From JAGVPT01 sp049578505 (GTDB lineage Bacteria > Bacteroidota > Ignavibacteria > UBA10030 > UBA8401), in the NCBI GenBank assembly GCA_049578505.1, contig JBAUMC010000086.1, positions 1 to 64,000 of the forward strand: a stretch of DNA of 64,000 nucleotides, given 5' to 3'. A program made the translations under genes and the position numbers. The notes below the pieces were generated by a model, which made no database searches, was not told where the DNA came from, and was given only the letters and a program-made list of their open reading frames with translations. Numbering within the stretch: the stretch's first letter is position 1; each line of letters opens with the position of its first letter. This document shows, piece by piece, positions 44,169 to 53,217 of the stretch.

Positions 44169-45524
44169 TTAACCCGATTTTTTCAAACGAATGCTGAATG
44201 AACCATCCATCCCATGCTTATGCGTAAAGGTCTCAACATAACCGTCAGGCGTAACCAAGGCTGCGGCGACAAACCGCGCCGCAGGGTCGACGTCGAACTC
44301 TGGATGGTGTTCCAAAAATGACCTTATCATCCCGAAATTTTCTTCCGGCTCCGTTGTACAGGTGCTGTACACGAGTATGCCTCCCTGTTTCACGAGCAAT
44401 GCTGCGTTTTCAATCAGGCGCCGCTGGAGTACAACGAGGTCGCGAATATCTTCGGCCTCACGTTTAAGTTTCATGTCCGGCTTTTTCGCGAGCACTCCAA
44501 GCCCTGAACATGGAGTGTCGAGCAATACTTTATCAGCCGGTTCGGTTGAATATTCAGTGCTGTCTCCTGCGACAGTCTTTACGTTAGTAATGCCGAGGCG
44601 CTCGCAGCTCGCTTTCACTAAATTCAGCCTCGTGGAATATTTATCGATCGCCACCACCTCACCGCTGTTATTCAATGCTTCTCCGATAAAAGTCGTTTTC
44701 CCTCCGGGTGCAGAGCACAAGTCGATTACCCGGTCACCTTTTTGCACACCGAGCAATTGGCAAGCGATACCTGCACTCTCATCCTGCACCGAAAAAAATC
44801 CGCGGCGAAAAAGCTCCGTTTGCGAGATGTTGGAAAGATTAGACGTTTCAACGAAATTGTTCAAGTACTTCGATTTCTCAAAAACAACATTTTGGTTCCT
44901 GAGAAGTTCGAGGAAGTGCTCCACGGTGGTCTTCGAAGTATTAATGCGAAGTGAAAGCCTCGGGCGTTCGTTATTCGCCTGGAGCATTTTTTCCGTCTCG
45001 GCAAAGCCGAAACGATTCATCCAGCGGCGCACCACCCAGACCGGATGTGAATACATCACTGCCAGATACTGCCCGGCATCGATCGTAACGTCGGGGTAAT
45101 GAATGCCATCAAGGTTGCGGATGATGTTGCGGAGAACTGCATTGACGAGGTTTGCCGCCTTTTCCCCGCGAATGCGCTTCACAAATTCAACCGCTTCGTT
45201 CACCGCGGCGTGATGAGGCACTTTGTCCAAAAACATAATCTGGTAAAGCGCTGCACGGAGTGCGTTCTTCACGGTAACTTCGGCTTTCGTAAAATTGCCG
45301 TGGAAAAATCCGTTGAGAACCCAATCCAGTTTCATTTGCCAGCGTAGCACGCCGTTCACGATTTCCGTCAGCAGCGATTTGTCGAGGTCATTGATCTCTT
45401 CGGAACGGAGTTCGGCTTCGAGGAGTTTATCCAGGTACGAATCTGCCCGTTCGACTCTATTGAGAATTTTGACTGCGCTTCCACGAACTCCGTGAAACAA
45501 TAATTGCTTTTCTTCAACTTCCAT
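44169..45524 (-). CDS. rsmB: 16S rRNA (cytosine-967-C5)-methyltransferase RsmB
   Basis: The 451-residue protein combines a NusB-like RNA-binding domain (residues about 10-150) with a Rossmann methyltransferase: SAM site LCSAPGGKTTFIGEAL, catalytic Cys in TPCSGLG and the second Cys in VYSTCTTEPEEN, and FSIRL at the end. It forms m5C967 of 16S rRNA. Both cysteines are present, so the enzyme should be active. Confidence 0.92.
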   Translation of the reverse strand: MEVEEKQLLFHGVRGSAVKILNRVERADSYLDKLLEAELRSEEINDLDKSLLTEIVNGVLRWQMKLDWVLNGFFHGNFTKAEVTVKNALRAALYQIMFLDKVPHHAAVNEAVEFVKRIRGEKAANLVNAVLRNIIRNLDGIHYPDVTIDAGQYLAVMYSHPVWVVRRWMNRFGFAETEKMLQANNERPRLSLRINTSKTTVEHFLELLRNQNVVFEKSKYLNNFVETSNLSNISQTELFRRGFFSVQDESAGIACQLLGVQKGDRVIDLCSAPGGKTTFIGEALNNSGEVVAIDKYSTRLNLVKASCERLGITNVKTVAGDSTEYSTEPADKVLLDTPCSGLGVLAKKPDMKLKREAEDIRDLVVLQRRLIENAALLVKQGGILVYSTCTTEPEENFGMIRSFLEHHPEFDVDPAARFVAAALVTPDGYVETFTHKHGMDGSFSIRLKKSG

Positions 45525-45565
45525 TATGAGTATACTGGTTCGATGATTACCGTACGTGAGGAGGA

Positions 45566-46837
45566 TTAGTGCGGCCCGCTCCGTTGGTGTCTTTCTTCGT
45601 TTGTCAATTCAAATATTTTTTTAAAAAGGGCTTTTTCAGGCTCTGAAAGAGTGATCTTTCGCCGCGCCATGACATGCCGGGCAACTTCGACGGCGCGGCC
45701 GATGTCATACGTCGTGAATGATTGCCCCGATGTACCCCATGAGAACGACGGAACAAATTTCGGCGAAACACCTGCGCCAAAAATATTACTCGCAACGCCG
45801 ATAACTGTCCCCGTATTAATGACCGAATTGATCGCGGTTTTCGTGTGGTCGCCGATGATCGCGCCGACAAATTGTGAACCGCTGTCTACCATTTCGCCGT
45901 TAACATAAACTTTCACGTGCGAATAATTGTTTTTCAAATCACTGTTCGTGGTTCCCGCGCCAAGATTCACCCACTTGCCGACATACGAGTGTCCTAAAAA
46001 TCCATCATGCTGCTTGTTCGAATACCCATGGATGATCGACGCCTCGACTTCGCCTCCTACTTTGCACATCGGGCCGATAGTCGTATCTTCGTAGATTTTC
46101 GCCCCCACTTTGATCATTGAACCGTCGCCGATGTACACCGGGCCAATAATCGTCGACTGCGGAAGGACCGTGACATTGTTCCCGATGTACACCGGTCCTT
46201 CGCTCGCATCGATAACAACTCCGGGCTTCACAACCGAACCATTGCCGATAAAAATATTTTTTTTATTAATGCAGTAAACGCCCGGTGATAGCTTGCCAAG
46301 AACCTTCTTTCCTTTTACACCCTTCGACATGACCTTCCAATCAACAAGCAATTGCGCCCCGTTGTTGTTCACAAGCTCCCACGGATAACTTATCATCTTC
46401 ACATCGACTTCCCTTCTTGCTGTCCCTTCAAAGTCGGCAATAGAAAGAACATCCGGCATGACGTTTTTCCATCGGGCTAACTTTTCACCAGATACGCGAG
46501 CGGCAACGACATGCTCGCCCTTTACATAAACGGTATTACCAACACCCTCCAATGGAACAGTCTTGACAAATTTCTCGTCAGCGATTACCCTTCCGTTAAT
46601 AAACAGATACTCCTTCGAAGATATATTATTGACGCTATTTTTTGGATTTAGCAAACGCAGGCAGTCCGCGAGATACGCTCGGCATTGAAGTGCGACTGGA
46701 ACAGTCCGATAGTGTCGTTCTATCTTCTCCCTTAGAGAGAAGATACCGCACTTCAAATCATACACTGGGCGGAAGTAAACGAGGGGAAGAAACCGGGAGT
46801 AATAATTATCTTCGAAGATACAAATCTGTGTTGGCAT
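45566..46837 (-). CDS. GlmU-like putative sugar nucleotidyltransferase with left-handed beta-helix
   Basis: I start at ATG 46837 (PTQICIFEDNYYSRFLPLVYFRPVYDLKCGI), the usual opening of this Bacteroidota family; the ORF reaches 46855. The N-terminal 200 residues form a degenerate nucleotidyltransferase-like domain lacking the GxGTR loop. Residues about 210-400 form a hexapeptide left-handed helix (NIFIGNGSVVKPGVVIDASEGPVYIGNNVTVLPQS...). This pairs a transferase-like and an acetyltransferase-like half as in GlmU. Its substrate is unknown. Length 423 residues. Confidence 0.8.
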   Translation of the reverse strand: MPTQICIFEDNYYSRFLPLVYFRPVYDLKCGIFSLREKIERHYRTVPVALQCRAYLADCLRLLNPKNSVNNISSKEYLFINGRVIADEKFVKTVPLEGVGNTVYVKGEHVVAARVSGEKLARWKNVMPDVLSIADFEGTARREVDVKMISYPWELVNNNGAQLLVDWKVMSKGVKGKKVLGKLSPGVYCINKKNIFIGNGSVVKPGVVIDASEGPVYIGNNVTVLPQSTIIGPVYIGDGSMIKVGAKIYEDTTIGPMCKVGGEVEASIIHGYSNKQHDGFLGHSYVGKWVNLGAGTTNSDLKNNYSHVKVYVNGEMVDSGSQFVGAIIGDHTKTAINSVINTGTVIGVASNIFGAGVSPKFVPSFSWGTSGQSFTTYDIGRAVEVARHVMARRKITLSEPEKALFKKIFELTNEERHQRSGPH

Positions 46838-46955
46838 CTGTTTACACAAAGCCATCTGGTGAGAAAAGGTCCACGACCTTGTAAAGGTGCTACGGAATTA
46901 TATGCCCCCTGGGTGAAGAATTCTCCGTGAAAAACGCTGTTTGATTAAAGATAAA

Positions 46956-46986
46956 AAACGGAATGCATAAATCATACATTCCGTTT
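46956..46986 (-). terminator. Intrinsic terminator of rpmE
   Basis: AAACGGAATG (46956-46965) pairs with CATTCCGTTT (46977-46986) around an 11-base loop. On the - strand the stem is followed by TTTTTTATC, a T-tract, 34 bp downstream of the rpmE stop. Confidence 0.8.
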
Positions 46987-47019
46987 AATTTCGTATCAGC
47001 ATAAAAAGCCCAGCAATTT

Positions 47020-47244
47020 TTATGCTGCCGGTTCCGCTGCCACCACTTTCTTTGCGTATTTCCTATTGTAGCGCTCTACACGTCCCGCCGAATCGACCAG
47101 TTTCTGTTTGCCCGTATAATATGGGTGGCAATTCGAGCAAATTTCAAGGTGAATATTGCCGATAGTGGATCGGGTCTCGAACGTATTCCCGCAAATACAC
47201 GTGACAACGGCTTTTTTGTAATCGGGGTGAATTCCTTTTTTCAT
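47020..47244 (-). CDS. rpmE: 50S ribosomal protein L31
   Basis: The 74-residue protein has the L31 pattern MKKGIHPDYKKAVVTCICGNTFETRSTIG and EICSNCHPYYTGKQKLVDSAGRVERYNRKY. The CxC and CxxC pairs form the zinc-binding C+ type. A GGAGGA-like box (revcomp of tcctccg) lies before the ATG. It ends with an AEPA tail often seen in this phylum. Confidence 0.96.
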   Translation of the reverse strand: MKKGIHPDYKKAVVTCICGNTFETRSTIGNIHLEICSNCHPYYTGKQKLVDSAGRVERYNRKYAKKVVAAEPAA

Positions 47245-47365
47245 TACATCCTCCGGTGGATCAAAAAATTGACTTTACTAAAGTACAAAATTCCTTCTTT
47301 ATTTGCAACTGCATTTTAAAAGCAGGTTATCCTGAATATGAACAAATCTCTTAATTAAAAGTCCT

Positions 47366-47482
47366 GTCATGCCCGCCTGCCGAAGGCATCCCTTTGGGAA
47401 AAGCGGGCATCCACCTTTGATTGAAGACAAAAACATGGATTCTCGCCGAGTCGAATCCTCTCCCCGCGTCCGCGGGAACGAC
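47366..47482. repeat. Dispersed palindromic element, copy 3
   Basis: The 117-bp unit runs from GTCATGCCCGC to GCGGGAACGAC. It contains the same internal insert as the other copies (ctgccgaaggcatccctttg) within a GCCCGC...GCGGGC hairpin, an outer CATGGATTCTCGCC tract, and a CCCGCGTCCGCGGG hairpin at the right. The terminal CTCAATTTG/CAAATTG repeat is not clearly present. Confidence 0.6.
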
Positions 47483-47533
47483 AAACTCAGGCAATACGCT
47501 AAAGCAAATAAGCGGGATTAGAAAAATATATCT

Positions 47534-48061
47534 CTAAACCTTGTTCATTTTTTCATTGAACTCTTTCGATTTTCTCTTGGCGATGGTAAGGGTTTGCCAT
47601 TGCTCGGATTTGAACATTTTTGCAAGAAAAACGATTTGCCCCACATGATAACTGATATGGGCCAAGCTCCGGTTTATAGCTTCAAGCACCGAATGAGGCT
47701 CATTTCGTATGTTGATAATCTTTTCAAGATCACCCTCGGTTAATATTTCAAGAGTGCCAAACAAACATCGCCATGCTTTTTCCCAAGTCTGTAATAATTC
47801 TTTCTTATCAATCTTATCCATTTCAAATTCGCTGTCTCTGTTCCGCCACCCTTTTTCGCCATCAGTAGTCAAAAAATCTGTCCATCGGCTGAGCAAATTA
47901 CCATTGACATGTTTAACGATAATGGCGATGCTATTGGACTCGGGTTCAGGCAGTCGGAAAAATTCTTCATCACTTATTTGCTCCATCGCTTTGTCCGCCA
48001 GGGTTTTGTATTGTCTAAAGATGCCAAGCGCGGATTCAATAGGATTGGTGCTGGTTTTCAT
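47534..48061 (-). CDS. DinB/DUF1572 family protein
   Basis: The 175-residue protein has the DinB-like four-helix pattern with EFFRLPEPESNSIAIIVKHVNGNLLSRWTDFL and RSLAHISYHVGQIVFLAKM, carrying the three metal-binding His positions. Length fits DUF1572, a member of the DinB superfamily. Members bind a metal and some act as thiol transferases; the role is unknown. Confidence 0.85.
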   Translation of the reverse strand: MKTSTNPIESALGIFRQYKTLADKAMEQISDEEFFRLPEPESNSIAIIVKHVNGNLLSRWTDFLTTDGEKGWRNRDSEFEMDKIDKKELLQTWEKAWRCLFGTLEILTEGDLEKIINIRNEPHSVLEAINRSLAHISYHVGQIVFLAKMFKSEQWQTLTIAKRKSKEFNEKMNKV

Positions 48062-48102
48062 ATGCCTATTTCTTAAGGTCTTCTTTAAACGCGAACTCTT
48101 AC

Positions 48103-49011
48103 TTACCGATCTTTGATAAATGTTCCGTTGTGTAGTTCGGCGTATGCTTGCCGCAGTTCCTCATCCGTGTTCATCACAATCGGTCCGCTCCAGGCAACAG
48201 GTTCCTCAAGCGGCCTGCCCGACACCAGAAGAAATCTAATACCCGTTTCTCCTGCCTGAACTGTCACCTCGTCGCCATTGTCAAAAAGGACAAGCGATCG
48301 ATTTCCGGCCACAGTGAGGTTCGCTTTACCGTCCGTTCCCACGACATCAGTTTGAATTGATGCTGGTTCGGAAGCATCTCGGAACCTACCTGTTCCCTCG
48401 AAGACGTAAGCGAACGCATTCCGATTTGTCTCGACCGGCAGGGTTTTTCGTTTTCCAGGCGGCACCCATACGTCGAGGTACCGCGGGTTTGCCGCGATCC
48501 CGTCAACCGGGCCCCTCTTCCCCCAGAAATCGCCGCAGACAATACGAACGCTGGTTCCATCGTCATCCACTATTTCAGGAATGTCGCGGGACGTAACGTC
48601 CTGGTACCGCGGTTTCGTCATCTTGAGGTCTGCGGGAAGATTAGCCCACAACTGAAAACCGTGCATCCTCCCCCGCTCATCCCCCTTCGGCATTTCCTGA
48701 TGAAGGATGCCGCTTCCAGCGGTCATCCATTGCACATCCCCAGCACCAAGCGTACCGCTGTTTCCGAGACTGTCGCCGTGATTAACTGTGCCGGCGAGAA
48801 CGTAGGTGATCGTCTCAATGCCCCGATGCGGGTGCCACGGAAATCCTGGAAGATAATCTTCCGGATGTTCGTTCCTGAAATCATCCAGCAAAAGAAACGG
48901 ATCGAAATCGCCCGTTCTTCCAAAACCAAACGCGCGACGCAATCGTACTCCTGCACCTTCAATGGTTGGCTGGGCTTGAATAATTTGTCTCACTGGCCGT
49001 ATCGACATCAC
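48103..49011 (-). CDS. Pirin family protein
   Basis: The 302-residue bicupin begins MSIRPVRQIIQAQ and has DPFLLLDDFRNEHPEDYLPGFPWHPHRGIETITYVLAG, the pirin metal-binding set of histidines and Glu, followed by TAGSGILHQEMP. It is related to quercetinase-like dioxygenases and may act as an Fe(II)-dependent regulator or oxygenase. Two direct copies of AAGTGTTAA sit upstream (49043-49051 and 49082-49090). Confidence 0.92.
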   Translation of the reverse strand: MMSIRPVRQIIQAQPTIEGAGVRLRRAFGFGRTGDFDPFLLLDDFRNEHPEDYLPGFPWHPHRGIETITYVLAGTVNHGDSLGNSGTLGAGDVQWMTAGSGILHQEMPKGDERGRMHGFQLWANLPADLKMTKPRYQDVTSRDIPEIVDDDGTSVRIVCGDFWGKRGPVDGIAANPRYLDVWVPPGKRKTLPVETNRNAFAYVFEGTGRFRDASEPASIQTDVVGTDGKANLTVAGNRSLVLFDNGDEVTVQAGETGIRFLLVSGRPLEEPVAWSGPIVMNTDEELRQAYAELHNGTFIKDR

Positions 49012-49229
49012 TTCTCCCTTTGCTTGTAATCCAATGGCAAAAAAGTGTTAATATTTATGTGGATTCAAAATAAATCGCTAGAAGTGTTAACAAAAGAGCG
49101 ACAGCAATCGTTTCCTGAATCATGAGACTTGAATGGCGTCGATATCCGCGTTATCCGATTCCTAAAATCCATGCGATCAACAAATATCAGCAGGACTCTC
49201 CCTGAGGGCAAATGGGTTTTGTTTAACGT

Positions 49230-51959
49230 TTACTTGATGATGATGAATTTTTTGGTATATGACTTTAGCCCATGATAAGCAAAGAAATAAATGCCGGCTG
49301 CCAAATTCCTTGTCTGGAATCGTGCGCTATAGGTACCGGGCGCTTTTATGCCGTTTTCGACCTCAGCAATTTTTTGACCGAGAATATTGTATACGGCAAT
49401 TGTGACTTTCGTCTGTTGAGTGATCTCATATTGGAGGGTTACTGTCTGAGAGGTGGGGTTTGGATACACTGAAGAGTTATTATCATTCAAGAGAGGAGGG
49501 GGTTGAAAATTAAGCTGGTTCATCCGTTGTATGTTTGCATAGATATCGTACCCAAAGTCAGGATTCTGCATGGTTTCATAGCACATGAGAAGGCTGTCGC
49601 CAAAAACATCTGCATGATATGCATTGTAGGCACCCCACACAGAGTATGTGTACGGAGAAAAGGTGTGAAGATTGAACGGATAATACGCGCACGCATCGTC
49701 GTCAAAAAAGATGGCATGAATCTCGTTGTATGAATTCCATGAAACCAGCGCCTTTCTATTATCAAATTTGATGATTTGTACGTCGGTCTGGATATCATTA
49801 ATGGAAAATGAATCTGCCATCGTGCCATTACTAGAAGGGTAAACCCTATGCATGCTCATTCTAAAGTTATAGCCGGTTGTATCGAACTCGGTCCAAGCAA
49901 AAACCAGATTGCTGTCGTCATCAATCCGGCATGCGCCTTGATCAAGCGTCCAATGATCCGGGATTCTGGCAACAGCCAGTGTATCACGGATGACATTCCC
50001 TCCAGCGTCAAGAATCATTGCCTTTAACGTATTTCCCGGCGTCGACGTCTGATAATTGTAATCGGCCCACATTACAAGAGTATTAAAAGCTTTGTTGGTT
50101 GATACGCCAATAATATATTTGGGGGATTGATAAGAGGATGTGAAGATCGGTAACTGCGCATTGATCGACGCCAAGTCCTGGTTGAATTGCTGAGCATAAA
50201 TAGTCGAGGAAACGTTGGGGTACCAACATAAAAAGATATTGCCGTCATCATTTTCCTGAGCCACATTTTTCATCTGGTCATAATCATAATAATAGCCAGC
50301 TGTTATCCATTTATTCCGGCCGTCCAAAACCCCTGATGAAGAGACTTTTTGCAGAACCAAATTCCTCGTTGAGTAATCGCCCCCGGCAAACGATACGAGA
50401 AAATTACCTTCACGATCATGTACAACTGCGGGAGCTGAAATCCATTGAATAGTGTCCGGATCGCTGATCAAAATATTGGCGGAAACCGGAGTGCCAGACG
50501 CATCCAGCACTTGTCCATACAGCTCGTGATATCCATTCCGTTGATCTTCCCAAACCACCAATGACGCTCCAAATTGATTGTACCCAACCACGGGGTTTGT
50601 TTGCCAGGCGCTACAGTCATCATCTGCTGCTTTCACTGATGCTCCGATCGCCGTGAAGGATGTGTCAAATGCCTGTAACATCACGTCCTCTTGAGTACGG
50701 TCGTATCCACCGTAGACCAAAAATAATCGGTCGAACAGAGCTTTTGAGAGTCTCGGATATGACCACCACGGTATGGTCGTGGAGAAAGAAAGGGGTGTCG
50801 CGGCCTTTAGAATTTGCCCATCAGTCGATACAATTTCTCCGTACCCCTGATCGCTAAACCAAGTGAGAAAGAATCTGTTCTCATTATCTGAAGAAGCGAC
50901 GTATGTGGTCGCGTAATTTGGTAAGGAAGATAAAGTTGACGGGGCAGTTACAAAACCGCTGTCAGCACGGAGAATTCTGGCGGAGAAACCATAGGTTGTC
51001 CCCCATAGAAAAAGAAAGTGCCCATCCTTTGTACTAGTGAGTGTCGGAAAATAGAGGTCGCTCGAATCGGAAGGGTTGCTGACAAGCATGGGCTGAGAAT
51101 AAAGATTCCCAATCAAATTCACTGCCTGGAATACAATTCTTGAATGCCCGTTCAAATAACTGCTCCATACAACAACGCACCGTCCTGAACCGTCTGAAGC
51201 AATTCGGTCATCCCATCCGATGCTGCTCACATTGGCATTTCCAGTTACATCAAGAGGCCATTGGTCAGTTATAGGAATTCCATCCTTGTTAAAAGCTCTA
51301 CAATATGGAATTTGTGTCTGGCAGCATGAAACATCGGCAATCCATGTTACAAAAATATTCCCCGATGAATCGACTGCGGCAGAAGGGTTGTTTGTATTGG
51401 TCGCATACAGTTGATTCGCTGTGAGATTTTGACCAATTAACTCGCCCGAAGCAGAGATACGTTGAAATCTGATATCATAACCTGAGCCTGCCCATAGGAC
51501 AATATATTCATGAGATGTTCTATTGTAAGCAATATGAGGCTCTGAATTCCAATTGGCATCCTGGTCCGACACAGAGATCATCAGACCGACACGGTTCCCT
51601 TTGTTATCAAAAAGTTGCGCATTGACTTGCCGGTCACCCGCTCGGTCATCATTCCAAGCACACATAAATCCACCCACAGAATCACTGGCGATGTTAATCT
51701 GGTGTTGATCACTTCCATATTCACCGCAACCGGTATTGACGACGAAATCCTGCTTAATTTTCACAAAAGAGTGGTATTGAAGGGTATCGAATTTTGTTTT
51801 TGAGAGGACTTGTCCCGACTTCTGCGATAGCAGGCGGAAAGACTTCGGGTAATGCAATTCTTGGCTGGCATTACGTTGTGAAACCGCTGCTGAAGAGGAA
51901 AAAAGAAGGATAAAAATTGAAGGAAGAAGACTCGTTTTTACAAATTTGTGACGATTCAT
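49230..51959 (-). CDS. Large secreted protein with type IX secretion sorting domain
   Basis: The 909-residue product has an N-terminal signal peptide (SLLPSIFILLFSSSAAVSQ), then a repetitive beta-sheet body with recurring VSWNDxRxG- and SPAVVHDREGNFLVSF-like strands (e.g. VVWEDQRNGYHELYGQVLDASG), a WD/Kelch-like propeller design. It closes with SSVYPNPTSQTVTLQYEITQQ ... GIYFFAYHGLKSYTKKFIIIK, a T9SS type A domain. It is probably exposed or released outside the cell; no catalytic motif is seen. Confidence 0.82.
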   Translation of the reverse strand: MNRHKFVKTSLLPSIFILLFSSSAAVSQRNASQELHYPKSFRLLSQKSGQVLSKTKFDTLQYHSFVKIKQDFVVNTGCGEYGSDQHQINIASDSVGGFMCAWNDDRAGDRQVNAQLFDNKGNRVGLMISVSDQDANWNSEPHIAYNRTSHEYIVLWAGSGYDIRFQRISASGELIGQNLTANQLYATNTNNPSAAVDSSGNIFVTWIADVSCCQTQIPYCRAFNKDGIPITDQWPLDVTGNANVSSIGWDDRIASDGSGRCVVVWSSYLNGHSRIVFQAVNLIGNLYSQPMLVSNPSDSSDLYFPTLTSTKDGHFLFLWGTTYGFSARILRADSGFVTAPSTLSSLPNYATTYVASSDNENRFFLTWFSDQGYGEIVSTDGQILKAATPLSFSTTIPWWSYPRLSKALFDRLFLVYGGYDRTQEDVMLQAFDTSFTAIGASVKAADDDCSAWQTNPVVGYNQFGASLVVWEDQRNGYHELYGQVLDASGTPVSANILISDPDTIQWISAPAVVHDREGNFLVSFAGGDYSTRNLVLQKVSSSGVLDGRNKWITAGYYYDYDQMKNVAQENDDGNIFLCWYPNVSSTIYAQQFNQDLASINAQLPIFTSSYQSPKYIIGVSTNKAFNTLVMWADYNYQTSTPGNTLKAMILDAGGNVIRDTLAVARIPDHWTLDQGACRIDDDSNLVFAWTEFDTTGYNFRMSMHRVYPSSNGTMADSFSINDIQTDVQIIKFDNRKALVSWNSYNEIHAIFFDDDACAYYPFNLHTFSPYTYSVWGAYNAYHADVFGDSLLMCYETMQNPDFGYDIYANIQRMNQLNFQPPPLLNDNNSSVYPNPTSQTVTLQYEITQQTKVTIAVYNILGQKIAEVENGIKAPGTYSARFQTRNLAAGIYFFAYHGLKSYTKKFIIIK

Positions 51960-52666
51960 AGCGCCCCGCTCAGTGTGTGGTATATTACGGTACCATGAAA
52001 GGTTTTCTTAATCCGTACCACAATCAAAACTTCTTCATTACTCGATCGGGAGGTCAAGCAGATATTGGGGAAAAAGCAAAGCGGCAGTTACTCGAGCACA
52101 GCCAGGTGTGTTTTGATAAATGGAATGAGTTACTACTCTTGAAGTCGTGCGCCAAATCCCCATATCTCATATCCCGAGAAGTATGCATTCCGGTCACCCT
52201 GCCGGCGATTCTAGAAACAGAACCTGCACGTAAGTGGGATTGAACAACCCTTCGCCGACAGTGTAAACAGAAAAAAATCTAAAATCAAGTGGGCTGATCC
52301 TTGAGCAGTGGTATACTTTGAAAGTAAATGTCATTCCGGCGAAAGCCGGAATCCATTTAGGTAGGCCTGGATGTCCGCTTTCGCGGTCATGACAATTCCT
52401 TTTCTATCTTGAATACGCAAAGTAGCCCACTGCCGATCCTTGGTTCTGGCCTTTGTACTCCTTGAATTCTGTTCAGCTGTCTAGAACTAAAAATTACAAA
52501 ATGCGAATCGGCTGACAATACCCCGACGTCATTGTTATCTATCTTTTTTCAAAAATTCCGTTGTCGAGCATCGCTGGGAAGAGTATCAGAGCTCTGGATC
52601 ATAACCCGCACTTTTCCGGTCCAAGCGACAAATAACGAAGTTGAAGTCGATAAATCTGGTTGAAAG
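51960..52666. other. 700-bp gene-poor region containing repeat copy 4
   Basis: Apart from the palindromic element at 52305-52433 I see no gene. An 88-codon frame (51977-52243) is proline/leucine-rich and without a ribosome binding site, so it is not called. The region separates two - strand genes. Confidence 0.6.
52305..52433. repeat. Dispersed palindromic element, copy 4
   Basis: Terminal arms GCAGTGGTATACTTTG (52305-52320) and CAAAGTAGCCCACTGC (52418-52433) pair at 14 of 16 positions. Inside are a GTCATTCCGGC/GCCGGAATCCA hairpin and a CCTGGATGTCCGC...GCGGTCATGAC hairpin. It follows the same plan as the copy at 21.8 kb but lacks that copy's insert in the first loop. Confidence 0.65.
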
Positions 52667-53185
52667 TTATCGCGCCTTACCCTTCCGTTTGACAATTTTT
52701 TCAATCTGTCTGGTATGATTGATATCATGGCCGGCATACATCTCCGTAAGCCGGGTTACTGTTTCTATGCCGCGTTCGGAATGCACTCCATAATTATTCC
52801 ACATCGGCTTTGGAATTGACTTCAGTAATGCCAGATTATTCTCGCGCAGCACACGAAATATTTCCAGGGATTTATGGGGGTCGCGTTTTCTATAATTGAA
52901 TTTTTCCGCCCAAGCGTTCTGGTCGAACGCCTGGATCGGCGTTCCATTAAAGCCAAGCGTCAAACGTAGCCGGAAGCCGCCGACGAGTTCCGTGTCGGCG
53001 AGGTGTGCAAGGATTTCCGCGACGGACCATTTCGCCGGCTCTGGCCTTGTCATCAACTTCTTCTTCGGGATGCCTTTAATGAGAAATTTGATTTTTTTAA
53101 CGGTAACCTGCTGAACTTTCAATGGATCTTTCCCTTCCTGATATCCAAGAATTCGAGTGGTATATTGCTGTGGCGTTTCGTTCAT
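52667..53185 (-). CDS. DinB superfamily protein
   Basis: The ATG at 53185 is chosen for its GGGAGAG box; the frame extends to 53215. The 172-residue protein has the DinB helical bundle with SVAEILAHLADTELVGGFRLRL and ERGIETVTRLTEMYAGHDINHTRQIEKIV, giving the two histidine motifs (HLAD and HDINH). It is a metal-binding family without known reaction. It is 30 bp downstream of copA on the same strand. Confidence 0.88.
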   Translation of the reverse strand: MNETPQQYTTRILGYQEGKDPLKVQQVTVKKIKFLIKGIPKKKLMTRPEPAKWSVAEILAHLADTELVGGFRLRLTLGFNGTPIQAFDQNAWAEKFNYRKRDPHKSLEIFRVLRENNLALLKSIPKPMWNNYGVHSERGIETVTRLTEMYAGHDINHTRQIEKIVKRKGKAR

Positions 53186-53217
53186 AGGTTTCTCTCCCTT
53201 ATCGGTAAAAAACACAA

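Noticed and set aside
51977..52243. 88-codon frame upstream of repeat copy 4
   Set aside because: No ribosome binding site, no family, and it is opposite to neighbouring transcription.
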